51,027 nucleotides of DNA, from positions 1 to 51,027 of the forward strand of contig JAIUOM010000014.1 of NCBI GenBank assembly GCA_020161215.1, in the 5' to 3' direction. Shown here one piece after another: positions 1 to 8,672 of this stretch. Origin of the DNA: Pseudomonadota bacterium (GTDB taxonomy: Bacteria; Pseudomonadota; Gammaproteobacteria; Burkholderiales; Burkholderiaceae_C). Each line of letters starts with the position of its first letter. The stretch's first letter is position 1. The position numbers and the translations under genes are program-made. The notes under the pieces are model-generated. The model had not been told where the DNA came from and ran no database searches. It saw nothing but the letters and a program-made list of their open reading frames with translations.

Positions 1-2
1 AG

Positions 3-869
3 ACTTTGGCGCGCCAGCTGGACGTGCCCTTCGTCATGGCCGACGCCACCACGCTGACCGAGGCCGGCTACGTGGGCGAGGACGTCGAGAACATCATCAG
101 CAAGCTGCTGCAAAGCTGCAACTACGATGTCGAGCGCGCCCAGCGCGGCATCGTCTACATCGACGAAATCGACAAGATCAGCCGCAAGGCCGACAACCCC
201 AGCATCACGCGCGACGTGTCGGGCGAGGGCGTGCAGCAGGCGCTGCTCAAGCTGATCGAGGGCACCCTGGCCAGCATCCCGCCGCAGGGCGGGCGCAAGC
301 ACCCGAACCAGGATTTCCTGCAGATCGACACCACCAATATCCTGTTCATCTGCGGCGGGGCCTTCGCTGGCCTCGAGAAGGTGATCGAGGCGCGCACCGA
401 ATCGTCGGGCATCGGCTTTGGCGCCGCCGTGCGCAGCAAGCAGCAACGCTCGCTGTCCGAGGTGTTCCGCGAGGTCGAGCCCGAGGATTTGATCAAGTTC
501 GGCATCATTCCCGAGTTGGTCGGCCGCATGCCGGTGGTCGCCACCCTGACCGAGCTGACCGAGGACGCGCTGGTGCAGATCCTCACCGAGCCGAAGAACG
601 CCCTGGTCAAGCAGTTTGGCCGCCTGCTGCAGATGGAAGGCGCCGAGCTGGAAATCCGCCCGTCGGCGCTGAAGGCCATCGCCCGCAAGGCGTTGGAGCG
701 CAAGACCGGCGCGCGCGGTCTGCGCTCGATCCTGGAGCAGGCGCTGATCGACACCATGTTCGAGCTGCCGCACACCGCCAACGTGGCCAAGGTGGTGCTT
801 GACGAGACCACCATCGAGGACAACCAGCGCCCGCTGCTGGTCTACCGCGAGGCCGCCAAGAAAGCCTGA
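3..869 (+). CDS. clpX: ATP-dependent Clp protease ATP-binding subunit ClpX (5' end missing)
   Basis: This is the C-terminal two thirds of ClpX, the hexameric AAA+ unfoldase that feeds substrates to the ClpP protease in the cytoplasm. The reading frame is already open at the left edge, so the zinc-binding domain and Walker A lie outside the window. Visible landmarks are the sequence [17 protein letters not shown], the Walker B stretch VYIDEIDKI, the ClpP-docking IGF loop (SGIGFGA, near base 410) and a C-terminal small domain with [10 protein letters not shown]. It ends with TGA and is followed by lon in the same direction, the common clpX-lon order. No frameshift or missing motif is seen in the part present. 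Confidence 0.97.
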   Translation, partial: TLARQLDVPFVMADATTLTEAGYVGEDVENIISKLLQSCNYDVERAQRGIVYIDEIDKISRKADNPSITRDVSGEGVQQALLKLIEGTLASIPPQGGRKHPNQDFLQIDTTNILFICGGAFAGLEKVIEARTESSGIGFGAAVRSKQQRSLSEVFREVEPEDLIKFGIIPELVGRMPVVATLTELTEDALVQILTEPKNALVKQFGRLLQMEGAELEIRPSALKAIARKALERKTGARGLRSILEQALIDTMFELPHTANVAKVVLDETTIEDNQRPLLVYREAAKKA

Positions 870-916
870 TTACTGGCTTTTTCCGCCTTTGGCCGGCGTG
901 GCCTCTTCCTGACCAG

Positions 917-933
917 CTATTGAATCAATAGCG
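917..933. repeat. Short palindrome in the clpX-lon spacer
   Basis: GCTATTGA and TCAATAGC form a perfect 8-bp inverted repeat around one central base, 48 bp after the clpX stop. There is no T-run, so it is a poor intrinsic terminator. It could be a protein site or part of a dispersed intergenic repeat. The function is unknown. Confidence 0.4.
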
Positions 934-1000
934 CGCCACGCCGTTTCACCCACTGCCCTGGGGGAAACCCCCGGCCAGGCCCCCACGGCCCGATGTTCCG

Positions 1001-1029
1001 GTTGAAAATGGGGGCCTGAGCCGCCATGT
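1001..1029 (+). promoter_or_regulatory. Probable sigma-32 (heat-shock) promoter of lon
   Basis: GTTGAAA at 1001-1007 matches the sigma-32 -35 consensus CTTGAAA in six of seven positions. CGCCATGT at 1022-1029 matches the -10 consensus CCCCATNT except at one position. The spacer is 14 bases. A transcript starting near 1036 would leave a short leader with the GAGGA ribosome site at 1045-1049 before the lon ATG. lon is a classic heat-shock gene, which supports the reading. The call rests on motif matching only. Confidence 0.55.
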
Positions 1030-1055
1030 GGGGCTGAATCACCCGAGGATTTTGA

Positions 1056-3518
1056 ATGTCCGGAGCCACCCCCTTGCCCACCACCCCGATCGACCTGCCG
1101 CTGCTGCCCCTGCGCGACGTGGTGGTGTTTCCCCACATGGTCATCCCGCTGTTCGTGGGTCGGCCCAAGAGCATCAAGGCCCTGGAAACGGCCATGGCCG
1201 CCGACCGCCGCATCATGCTGGTGGCGCAAAAAACCGCCGCCAAGGACGAGCCCTCGGTCAACGACATGTTCGAGGTGGGCTGCGTGTCCACCATCCTGCA
1301 GATGCTCAAGCTGCCCGACGGCACGGTGAAGGTGCTGGTGGAAGGCCAGCAGCGCGCCACCGTCACCCACATCGAGGACGGCGAGGCGCATTTCGTGGCC
1401 ACCGTCACGCCGCTGGAGGCCGAGGGTACCGAGAAGGACAACGCCGAGGTCGAGGCGCTGCGCCGCGCCGTGATGCAGCAGTTTGACCAGTACGTCAAGC
1501 TCAACAAGAAGATCCCGCCCGAGATCCTCACCTCCATCGCCGCCATCGACGAGCCTGGCCGTCTGGCCGACACCATTGCCGCGCACCTGCCGCTCAAGCT
1601 GGAGGCCAAGCAGCTGGTGCTGGACCTGGTGAGCGTGAAGGAGCGCCTCGAAAACCTGTTCGAGCAGCTCGAGCGCGAGGTCGACATCCTGAACGTCGAC
1701 AAGCGTATCCGCGGCCGCGTCAAGCGCCAGATGGAGAAGAACCAGCGCGACTTCTACCTGAACGAGCAGGTCAAGGCCATCCAGAAGGAGCTCGGCGAAG
1801 GCGAGGAGGGCGCCGACGTCGAGGAGATCGAAAAGAAGATCAAGGCCGCCCGCATGCCCAAGGAGGCGCGCAAGAAGGCCGAGGGCGAGCTGAAGAAGCT
1901 CAAGCTCATGTCGCCCATGTCGGCCGAGGCCACCGTGGTGCGCAACTACATCGACGTGCTGGTCGGCCTGCCCTGGAGCAAGAAGACCAAGATCAAGCAC
2001 GACCTGGCCTTTGCCGAGAACGTGCTAAACGAAGACCACTATGGCCTGGAAAAGGTCAAGGACCGCATCCTCGAGTACCTTGCCGTGCAGCAGCGCGTGG
2101 ACAAGGTCAAGGCGCCGATCCTGTGCCTGGTCGGCCCACCCGGCGTGGGCAAGACCTCGCTGGGCCAGTCGGTCGCCAAGGCCACCGGCCGCAAGTACGT
2201 GCGCATGGCCCTGGGTGGCATGCGCGACGAGGCCGAGATCCGTGGCCACCGCCGCACCTACATCGGCGCCATGCCGGGCAAGGTGCTGCAAAGCCTGAAC
2301 AAGGCGGGCACGCGCAACCCGCTGTTCCTGCTGGACGAGATCGACAAGCTGGGCATGGACTTCCGGGGCGATCCTTCCAGCGCGCTGCTGGAGGTGCTGG
2401 ACCCGGAGCAGAACCACACTTTCTCCGACCACTACGTCGAGGTCGATTTCGACCTGTCGGACGTGATGTTCGTGGCCACCAGCAACTCGATGAACATTCC
2501 GCCGGCCTTGCTGGACCGCATGGAAGTCATTCGCCTGTCGGGCTACACCGAGGACGAGAAGACCAACATCGCCATCAAGTACTTGCTGCCCAAGCAGATG
2601 AAGAACAACGGCGTGAAGGACGAGGAGCTGGCGGTGGAGGAATCCGCCGTGCGCGACATCGTGCGCTACTACACGCGTGAGGCAGGCGTGCGCTCGCTGG
2701 AGCGCGAGCTGTCCAAGATCTGCCGCAAGGTGGTGAAAAGCCTGCAGCTGAAAGAAATGCAGCCGCAGGTCAAGGTCACCTCGGACAACCTGAACGACTT
2801 CCTGGGCGTGCGCAAGTTCACCTACGGCCGCGCCGAGCAGCAAAACCAGGTCGGCCAGGTGGTCGGTCTGGCCTGGACCGAGGTGGGGGGCGATCTGCTC
2901 ACCATCGAGGCCGCCACCATGCCCGGCAAGGGCAATGTGCAGCGCACCGGCCAACTGGGCGACGTGATGAAGGAATCGGTCGAGGCCGCGCGCACCGTGG
3001 TGCGTTCACGCGCGCGCCTGTTGGGCCTGAAGGACGAGGTGTTCGAAAAGCGCGACATCCACATCCACGTGCCCGACGGCGCCACGCCCAAGGACGGCCC
3101 CAGCGCCGGCGCGGCGATGACCACGGCCATCGTCTCGGCGCTCACTGGCATCCCGGTGCGCGGCGAGGTGGCCATGACCGGCGAGATCACCTTGCGCGGC
3201 GAGGTCACCGCCATCGGCGGCCTGAAGGAAAAGCTGCTGGCCGCCCTGCGCGGCGGCATCAAGACCGTGCTGATCCCCGAGGAGAACGTCAAGGACTTGC
3301 AGGAGATCCCGGCCAACGTGAAGGAAGGCCTGAAGATCATTCCCGTGAAGTGGATCGACAAGGTGCTGGAAATCGCCCTGGAGCGCCAGCCGGCGCCCCT
3401 GACCGAGGACGAGGTGACCCCGGCCGACACCCCCGCGGCCGAGGCCGCACCGGTGGTGGCCGCCGCCGCCGTGGCCAAGAAATCGGTCGGTCAGCGGCGC
3501 GGTGCGGTCAAGCACTGA
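1056..3518 (+). CDS. lon: Lon protease (endopeptidase La)
   Basis: This is the ATP-dependent serine protease that degrades misfolded and regulatory proteins in the cytoplasm. At 820 residues it has the family's usual length. The N-terminal substrate-binding domain begins [22 protein letters not shown]. The Walker A motif GPPGVGKTS is near residue 359 and the Walker B stretch is [10 protein letters not shown]. The catalytic dyad is Ser683 in [11 protein letters not shown] and Lys726 in GGLKEK, with the 43-residue spacing seen in E. coli Lon. The ATG is preceded by GAGGA six bases upstream. The C-terminal tail after residue 780 is Ala/Val-rich and unconserved. The gene is intact and chromosomal, upstream of the tRNA used by the mobile element. 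Confidence 0.98.
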   Translation: MSGATPLPTTPIDLPLLPLRDVVVFPHMVIPLFVGRPKSIKALETAMAADRRIMLVAQKTAAKDEPSVNDMFEVGCVSTILQMLKLPDGTVKVLVEGQQRATVTHIEDGEAHFVATVTPLEAEGTEKDNAEVEALRRAVMQQFDQYVKLNKKIPPEILTSIAAIDEPGRLADTIAAHLPLKLEAKQLVLDLVSVKERLENLFEQLEREVDILNVDKRIRGRVKRQMEKNQRDFYLNEQVKAIQKELGEGEEGADVEEIEKKIKAARMPKEARKKAEGELKKLKLMSPMSAEATVVRNYIDVLVGLPWSKKTKIKHDLAFAENVLNEDHYGLEKVKDRILEYLAVQQRVDKVKAPILCLVGPPGVGKTSLGQSVAKATGRKYVRMALGGMRDEAEIRGHRRTYIGAMPGKVLQSLNKAGTRNPLFLLDEIDKLGMDFRGDPSSALLEVLDPEQNHTFSDHYVEVDFDLSDVMFVATSNSMNIPPALLDRMEVIRLSGYTEDEKTNIAIKYLLPKQMKNNGVKDEELAVEESAVRDIVRYYTREAGVRSLERELSKICRKVVKSLQLKEMQPQVKVTSDNLNDFLGVRKFTYGRAEQQNQVGQVVGLAWTEVGGDLLTIEAATMPGKGNVQRTGQLGDVMKESVEAARTVVRSRARLLGLKDEVFEKRDIHIHVPDGATPKDGPSAGAAMTTAIVSALTGIPVRGEVAMTGEITLRGEVTAIGGLKEKLLAALRGGIKTVLIPEENVKDLQEIPANVKEGLKIIPVKWIDKVLEIALERQPAPLTEDEVTPADTPAAEAAPVVAAAAVAKKSVGQRRGAVKH

Positions 3519-3588
3519 AGGTGTCTCGAAGGGCGGCAAAAAAGTCTAAAAAATTTGCAGCCCCTTCCCAAAACAGGCAAAAGCGGTA

Positions 3589-3594
3589 TATACT
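3589..3594 (+). promoter_or_regulatory. Likely -10 box of the tRNA-Gly promoter
   Basis: TATACT lies 14 bases before the mature tRNA start, after an A-rich stretch. No good -35 element sits at ideal spacing, so only the -10 is called. Independent transcription of the tRNA is plausible because lon ends about 90 bp upstream. Confidence 0.4.
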
Positions 3595-3608
3595 GCAAGG
3601 CTTGCAAC

Positions 3609-3684
3609 GCGGGAATAGCTCAGTTGGTAGAGCGCAACCTTGCCAAGGTTGAGGTCGCGAGTTCGAGCCTCGTTTCCCGCTCCA
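3609..3684 (+). tRNA. tRNA-Gly (anticodon GCC)
   Basis: A complete cloverleaf is visible. The acceptor arms GCGGGAA and TTCCCGC pair and are followed by T and an encoded CCA at 3682-3684. The anticodon arm CAACC/GGTTG encloses the loop TTGCCAA, giving anticodon GCC at 3642-3644. The T-arm contains GTTCGAG. This isoacceptor is the classical insertion target of ICEclc-type elements, and an integrase gene starts 225 bp downstream. The element's att core restores the 3' end, so the tRNA stays functional. Confidence 0.98.
3667..3684 (+). other. Attachment-site core (element/chromosome junction) at the tRNA-Gly 3' end
   Basis: The last 18 bases of the tRNA gene, GCCTCGTTTCCCGCTCCA, differ by one base from the 18-bp core I recall for ICEclc at tRNA-Gly(GCC). 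Together with the adjacent ICEclc-type integrase this marks the left boundary of the mobile element. No second copy of the core was noticed in the window, as expected if the other junction lies past the right edge. Confidence 0.85.
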
Positions 3685-3726
3685 ATTTATGATCTACAGA
3701 CTTCCACTGGGGTCTGTAAGTCGTTG

Positions 3727-3752
3727 AAAAAAGGAGCTTCGGCTCCTTTTTT
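3727..3752 (+). terminator. Intrinsic terminator after tRNA-Gly
   Basis: GGAGC (3733-3737), a TTCG tetraloop and GCTCC (3742-3746) form a stable hairpin flanked by six A and six T residues. It lies 43 bp after the tRNA and inside the element, so the element supplies the tRNA terminator and shields the integrase from read-through. Confidence 0.85.
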
Positions 3753-3883
3753 CATTCCAGCAAAAGCCACGGAAATCCACCGACAGCCAGCGTTTTTGAG
3801 GCCAAAAACAAGGCCAAAGAATACGGGTGGTTCCGGTGCCGGGTTCTTGCTGGGGTTGGATCGGGATGACCAGCAGCATCGGG

Positions 3884-3902
3884 CCTAAGTCCAAGACTTA
3901 GG
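3884..3902 (+). promoter_or_regulatory. Perfect hairpin covering the integrase Shine-Dalgarno
   Basis: CCTAAGTC (3884-3891) and GACTTAGG (3895-3902) are a perfect 8-bp inverted repeat with a CAA loop. The right arm overlaps the AGGAG ribosome site at 3899-3903 that serves the integrase ATG at 3910. In RNA the stem would hide the ribosome site. In DNA it could be an operator. Confidence 0.6.
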
Positions 3903-3909
3903 AGCTTCG

Positions 3910-5844
3910 ATGATGGCACTCTCTGATCTGACTGTGCGGCAAGCCAAGGCCGCTGACAAAGCCTACAGCCTCCCCGACACCGATGGCCTCGGCCTGGTGG
4001 TTGCCCCTACCGGCGGCAAATCATGGCACCTGCGCTACTACTGGCTCGGCAAGCAAAAGCGCATCTCCCTGGGCAACTACCCCGAGATCGGCCTGCGCGA
4101 AGCGCGTACCTTGCGCGACGAAGCCCGGGCGCTCCTGGCCAAGGGCATCAACCCCCACACCGACCGCAAGCAGAAGCGGCACGCGGTCAAGCTGGCGGCC
4201 GATTACACCTTCAAGGCCGTCTTCGATGCCTGGGTCGAGCATCGCCGCAAGGAACTCAAGGAAGGTCGCCAAAGCACCCTCTCGCAGATCCTGCGGATTT
4301 TCGGCAAGGACGTGCTGCCCACCCTTGGCAAGATGTCGATCTACGACATTCGCCGGCCCCAGCTTCTGGGCGTCCTGGCAAGGATCGAGGAACGCAAGGC
4401 CTTCACCACAGCAGAAAAGGTCCGCACCTGGTTGAGTCAGTTGTTCCGCTATGCCCTCGTGATCGTCGAGGGGCTGGAAGCCAATCCGGCCTCCGACCTG
4501 GATGTGGTGGCGGAGCCCAAGCCCCCGGTGAGCCACAACCCGTACCTGCATCTGCCCGAGCTGCCAAACTTCCTCCAGAAGCTCCGGCGCTACAACCCGC
4601 GTGGCTGGCAAACCCAGCTCGGCATCCGGCTACTGTTCCTGACCGGTGTGCGCACCGGTGAGTTGCGGCTGGCAACCCCGGATCAGTTCGACCTGGACCG
4701 CGGCCTGTGGATCATCCCGCCGCAGATCGTCAAGCAGCTTCAGGACGAGATGCGCAAGGCCGGCAAGCGCCCCCAGGACGTGCCGCCCTACATCGTGCCG
4801 CTGTCCCTTCAGGCCATCGAGATCGTGCGCTACCTCTTGGGGGTGATGCGGCCCGCCCAGGTTCATCTGCTCACACACCGCAGCGAACTTAAGAAGCGCG
4901 TCAGCGAGAACACCCTCAATGCCGCCCTGAAGCGGATGGGCTACGAGGACCAACTGACCGGCCACGGCATCCGCGGGACCATCTCGACGGCGCTCAACGA
5001 GATCGGTTATCCCAAGATTTGGGTGGACGCTCAGCTCTCGCACTCCGACCCGAACAAGGTGAGTTCGGCCTATAACCACGCCAAGTACGTAGAACCGCGA
5101 CGTCGGATGATGCAGGACTGGGCCGATCGCCTCGACCTGCTCGAGCAGGGTCAGGTGGAAGCCGCCAGTGCTCACCTCACCATTCGTATCGAAGGGGTGC
5201 CGGCGATGGCAGAAGACGAGCCTGTTGCCGCCGCCGCTGTGTTCCCTGAAGGCTCTGTGCCGCCTGTAGTGGCTGCTCCCATCGTCGTGACTCCGAACGA
5301 CGCCGGAAGCACGTTCCAGCGACTGTCGCAGGTGCCTCCGGCGCCCACGCGGGCGCCGGAACCGGAAGTGTCCGCAATTCAGCGCGAGCGCGAGGAAATG
5401 CTTGCTATGTACGAGTCACCGAGCTGTCTGCCAGTGCCGCTGTTCGGCAAGCTGGCTGGGAAGTCCAAGGATCAGATCAACCGCGAGTTGAAGGCCGGCA
5501 AGCTGCTATCCATCAGTTTGGGCAACCGCGGGCAGCGCGTTCCCGACTGGCAACTGGTGCCGCTCAAGCACAAGCTGGCGCAGGTGCTCATGAACCAACG
5601 CCCGCACGCGGATTCGTGGGACCTGTACCGCATGCTGACCCAGCCGCACCCGGACCTGGGTGATCGCGCGGCCATTGATGCGGTCACGATGACCAACGTG
5701 CCCGCGATTGTCCGGGTCATCATGGGCGACTACCGGCACCATGCGGATGCGCCCGAGACTGTTGCTCCGCGGCCCATCCCTGAGGATGTGGGGCAGAGCG
5801 CCCGTCGGCTGGTGGATAGCACAGTGGTCTTTGAAGGGGCCTAA
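3910..5844 (+). CDS. int: ICE integrase, P4-type tyrosine recombinase (IntB13-like)
   Basis: This is the site-specific recombinase that integrates and excises the element at tRNA-Gly. At 644 residues it is close to the long ICEclc-type integrases. The N-terminal DUF4102-type DNA-binding part (MALSDLTVRQAKAADKAYSL) is followed by a core-binding domain and a catalytic domain. Catalytic residues visible are Arg248 (TGVRTGELR), His352 and Arg355 (HGIR), His378 (LSHSDP) and Tyr388 (AYNH). The roughly 230 residues after the tyrosine form the extra C-terminal region typical of this subfamily. The start codon is doubled (ATGATG) and the first has an AGGAG site seven bases upstream, inside a hairpin. 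The gene appears intact. Confidence 0.95.
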   Translation: MMALSDLTVRQAKAADKAYSLPDTDGLGLVVAPTGGKSWHLRYYWLGKQKRISLGNYPEIGLREARTLRDEARALLAKGINPHTDRKQKRHAVKLAADYTFKAVFDAWVEHRRKELKEGRQSTLSQILRIFGKDVLPTLGKMSIYDIRRPQLLGVLARIEERKAFTTAEKVRTWLSQLFRYALVIVEGLEANPASDLDVVAEPKPPVSHNPYLHLPELPNFLQKLRRYNPRGWQTQLGIRLLFLTGVRTGELRLATPDQFDLDRGLWIIPPQIVKQLQDEMRKAGKRPQDVPPYIVPLSLQAIEIVRYLLGVMRPAQVHLLTHRSELKKRVSENTLNAALKRMGYEDQLTGHGIRGTISTALNEIGYPKIWVDAQLSHSDPNKVSSAYNHAKYVEPRRRMMQDWADRLDLLEQGQVEAASAHLTIRIEGVPAMAEDEPVAAAAVFPEGSVPPVVAAPIVVTPNDAGSTFQRLSQVPPAPTRAPEPEVSAIQREREEMLAMYESPSCLPVPLFGKLAGKSKDQINRELKAGKLLSISLGNRGQRVPDWQLVPLKHKLAQVLMNQRPHADSWDLYRMLTQPHPDLGDRAAIDAVTMTNVPAIVRVIMGDYRHHADAPETVAPRPIPEDVGQSARRLVDSTVVFEGA

Positions 5845-5886
5845 CCCTTGCGCTTCAACCCATGGTCGGGGTGAGGCGCCCGGGGG

Positions 5887-6536
5887 TCACCCACTACGCG
5901 AACCAATTTGCAGCGCTCTGCGCTCGTACCGCTCAGCAACGGGATCAGCACGCGCGTAGGCTCGTTGCAGGTACGTCACGACCGGGTAGGGGCCACCAAC
6001 GAGCGGTCGCATGCGGATTCCCAACCCGTGAGCACGCGCGATGCGCGGTTGCGCAGATAGCCCAACGCTGTATCCGCCGGCAACCCACAGTGCCGCCATC
6101 TCGAACGAAGTCACCCACTGTATGTTGTTCTGATCCACCGGCATGAGGGAGGCCTGCCTCTCATCCAGCAGGGGGCAAGCCTCCGCCTGCCAACGATAGA
6201 CGGGGTACGCTTGGAGATCGGCGATGGTGAGTTTCTCCTGGTCAAGAAAGAAAAACCGCGGCGGCATGGCTACGGCCATGTTCTCGGCCCACACGGGTTG
6301 CGTGCTGAGGGCCGGTCGCTGATCCCCTGAAGCGACATCCCTGCGTCGTAGCGGCCTTCATGAAGGCCCTGAAGCAAAACGTCACTTGAAACCTCGAAGA
6401 AAGTGAGAGTGACGTCTGGCTCTTCCGCGCGTTGCCGCGCCAAAAGCGCTGATAGTTGTGATGAAGGTACGCCCGGCGCTACCGCAAGCCTGAAACCGGG
6501 GGAAGAATTGGTGGCGTCGTGCATGAGAGCACCCAA
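5887..6536 (-). pseudogene. LysR-family regulator remnant (HTH lost, frameshifted)
   Basis: Two minus-strand reading frames together encode a LysR effector-binding domain. The first (6536 to about 6310) reads FRLAVAPGVPSSQLSALL and on to YDAGMSLQGIS. The second (6294 to 5887) continues with WAENMAVAMPPRFFFL and ends in a typical MAALWVAGGYSVGL region. The switch of frame lies near 6305-6325, and restoring one base would join them. The N-terminal winged helix-turn-helix is absent, so the product cannot bind DNA as a normal LysR protein. It resembles the effector domain of the intact LysR gene at 6936-7826 in layout, suggesting related regulators. Confidence 0.75.
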
Positions 6537-6575
6537 GGAGAAAGTTGGTCAAAACAAGCCAATGTGATACGCATG

Positions 6576-6600
6576 GGTTAAATTTAACGTGGTTAAATTT
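6576..6600. repeat. Two 10-bp direct repeats upstream of the small Xre regulator
   Basis: GGTTAAATTT occurs at 6576-6585 and again at 6591-6600, a 15-bp period, in an AT-rich patch within GC-rich DNA. The repeats end 37 bp before the GTG of the helix-turn-helix gene and could be its operator or promoter elements. Confidence 0.5.
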
Positions 6601-6636
6601 CAGTGACTGTTCAACGCATTCTGCTAATGCAGAAGC

Positions 6637-6912
6637 GTGCAGTTCAATGGGGTCGCCCCAAGCACAACCAGATATGAAGCCGAGCCAGCCTTGGCGTTCG
6701 GCAACGCTGTGCGCGCCTTTCGCTTGGAACTGAGTGTTGCTCAGGAAGAACTGGCCGCACTAGCCGGAGTTGAGCGTTGGCATATGGGCAAGATTGGGCG
6801 GGGGGAACACTTACCCGCGTTGGCCTTGGTACTGAAAATTGCAGCCGTGCTCAAGATAAGCGGCACCGAACTGATGGCCGCGACCGAGCACAACATGCAG
6901 CTCCGCTGCTGA
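6637..6912 (+). CDS. Small Xre/Cro-type helix-turn-helix regulator
   Basis: The 91-residue protein is essentially one HTH_3 domain: AFGNAVRAFRLELSVAQEEL, then ALAGVERWHMGKIGRGEHLP and ALALVLKIAAVLKISGTEL. Such proteins are DNA-binding repressors or activators, often of mobile-element genes. The start is uncertain. GTG at 6637 gives the full frame, but no strong ribosome site is seen and a later start would still retain the domain. It lies between a broken and an intact LysR gene, so its target is not evident. The repeats at 6576-6600 may be its binding sites. Confidence 0.75.
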   Translation: MQFNGVAPSTTRYEAEPALAFGNAVRAFRLELSVAQEELAALAGVERWHMGKIGRGEHLPALALVLKIAAVLKISGTELMAATEHNMQLRC

Positions 6913-6935
6913 GTCTTAGGGCTGGTTTCCGCGAA

Positions 6936-7826
6936 TTAAGTGCCCAAACCTTCGCGCAGGCGAAAAATAAATCGTTCCAGTGAGGCTGTCACATCGCCGC
7001 TGTCGGATCGGAGTAAATAGGTCGTAATGACCGCCGATTCCACGGCCAAGGGGCGGACTACGACATCGGGCCGCTGGCTGACTGGTACTTTACTTGCTGC
7101 CATGAAGCCGACACCATAACCGGCACCGACCAGCGTGAGCATCATCTCCAGTGAGGTCGCACGTTCAACGACGTTTTGCCGGTGTTCCAGAGGTCCAAGG
7201 AGTCGTGCCAATACGCGGCAGTAGCCCTCGCAGACCCGTGGGTCGCACAAGACGAGCGGATGGCCATCGAGCTCATGGAGGGGCACTTCCTTATGAGCGA
7301 GCAGTTCGTGCCGGGCCGGCACGGCTATTACCAGGGGATCTCGCCAAATCGGCTCGGCAATGATGCCCTCGCCGACATCTGCTGTGTGCGCGAAGCCGAT
7401 CATGAAGTCGCCAGAGCGTAGGCCGCGCAACTGGTCCGCCAACGGAACTTCGGACAGGCGTACTTCGATTTCCGGTTCCTCGGCTCGGCAACGGGCCAAG
7501 AACTCCGAGAACCGAGGATCGGTCGCACCATCGGAGACCGCGATACGCAGGCTGCCACGCGCACCTGCTGCGACGGCCTTAGCATTCTCTCGCGCCTGTT
7601 CGAGAACGGTGAACAGCCGGCGGGTATCTTGCAGGAAGGCGGATCCAGCTGCAGTCAGCTTCGTCCCTCTGCGGTCTCGATCGAAGAGAACAACCCCCAG
7701 ATCCTCCTCCAGTTCTTTGATCGCTCGGGACAATGGCGGTTGTTCGATATGTAGGCGCTCAGCCGCGTGGCTGAAGTGAAGTTCCTCTGCCAAGACGGCA
7801 AAATAGCGAAGGTGTCTCAATTCCAC
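6936..7826 (-). CDS. LysR-type transcriptional regulator
   Basis: This is a complete LysR protein: a winged helix-turn-helix (ELRHLRYFAVLAEELHFSHA, then AERLHIEQPPLSRAIKELEE) followed by an effector-binding domain starting near GSLRIAVSDGA. The start chosen is GTG at 7826, which reads VELRHLRYF as in many family members and has AAGGAAA seven bases upstream. An in-frame ATG at 7883 would add 19 atypical residues. The helix-turn-helix resembles regulators of aromatic or chloroaromatic catabolism, but no such genes are adjacent. The upstream DNA leads into an IS3-family element, so its former target may have been lost. Confidence 0.88.
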   Translation of the reverse strand: MELRHLRYFAVLAEELHFSHAAERLHIEQPPLSRAIKELEEDLGVVLFDRDRRGTKLTAAGSAFLQDTRRLFTVLEQARENAKAVAAGARGSLRIAVSDGATDPRFSEFLARCRAEEPEIEVRLSEVPLADQLRGLRSGDFMIGFAHTADVGEGIIAEPIWRDPLVIAVPARHELLAHKEVPLHELDGHPLVLCDPRVCEGYCRVLARLLGPLEHRQNVVERATSLEMMLTLVGAGYGVGFMAASKVPVSQRPDVVVRPLAVESAVITTYLLRSDSGDVTASLERFIFRLREGLGT

Positions 7827-8288
7827 TTCAACTTTCCTTGGTAAGGTAATCGCCTTCGCCAGGCTGGAAGAGGCGCTTTCCATCGACCCAAAGCGTCCTT
7901 CTTTGGTAGGGGCGGGGTAATGGCCTCCAATGAGATTAGGCTGAGCAACTACCAGTTAGCCTCCGGCCGCTTCATCGGATGCTCCCAGATTCCCTATGCG
8001 TCGAACATCCACGACCAAGACATAAAAGCTATGCAGCGGATGTATGGGCAAGGGGGCTAACCTACCCCGCCTTCACATACCTCACGCACATCGAACGACG
8101 TGCATCCGTGGAGCGGAATGGCCTTAAGGCACTCTGCGTCATCTGTCGTTCCAAGCGTCCTGTAAGTGTGTCCAGGCGTCCAAAACCTTGAACCCGCGTC
8201 GCACAGCCGTTCCGTTTTGAGTTCGGATTAGTGGGTGTGTCCGTCGTGACCAGTACCAGTAAGTGACGGTGCTTGTCTGTCGCACCTT
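7827..8288. other. Spacer between LysR gene and IS3-family element; no gene recognised
   Basis: About 460 bp without a convincing coding frame. It should contain the LysR promoter. A minus-strand open frame at 8062-8298 has a composition unlike a protein and no recognisable domain, so I do not call it. Confidence 0.5.
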
Positions 8289-8315
8289 TGGAGTGCATAA
8301 GCCCCAGCCCGGAGA

Positions 8316-8672
8316 ATGCCGGGAGGGGAGCATGAATTGAACGAGAAGCAAACGAGAGCGAAGTACACGCTGGAGTTCAAGCAGGAGGCAGTGCGGCAGG
8401 TCAAGGCCGGGCGTGCTGCGTCGGCCGTGGCCACGACGCTGGGCATGCCCAAGGCGAGCCTGACGAACTGGGTGCGGGCCGATGCGAAGGGCCAGTTGGA
8501 GGTGAGGTCCGAAGGCAAGGCCACAACACTGACGGTCACGCCCGAGCAGGCGGAGATTGCGCGGTTGAAGGCGCAGGTAGCGCGGCTGACGATGGAGCGC
8601 GACATCGCAAAAAAAGCCGCGGCGTACTTTGCGCAGGACGTGCTGCAAGGTACGCCTGGATTTTCTGGATGA
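8316..8672 (+). CDS. IS3-family transposase OrfA
   Basis: The 118-residue protein has a helix-turn-helix (YTLEFKQEAVRQVKAGRAAS, then VATTLGMPKASLTNWVR) and a C-terminal leucine-zipper-like helix (EIARLKAQVARLTMERDIAK). It binds the IS ends. A run of seven A followed by G at 8609-8616 is a classical -1 slippery site. The -1 frame stays open into OrfB, so an OrfAB fusion transposase is expected. The stop overlaps the OrfB ATG (ATGA). The ATG at 8316 lies within the left terminal region, and TTG at 8337 behind GGGAGGGGAG is an alternative start. Confidence 0.88.
   Translation: MPGGEHELNEKQTRAKYTLEFKQEAVRQVKAGRAASAVATTLGMPKASLTNWVRADAKGQLEVRSEGKATTLTVTPEQAEIARLKAQVARLTMERDIAKKAAAYFAQDVLQGTPGFSG

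Noticed and set aside
3885-5844. Possible chlorocatechol (clc) or other catabolic cargo next to the integrase
   Set aside because: No catabolic enzymes are found there. Only regulators and an IS follow the integrase.
8062-8298. Small minus-strand gene between LysR and the IS
   Set aside because: No ribosome site, no recognisable domain, and it runs into the IS end.
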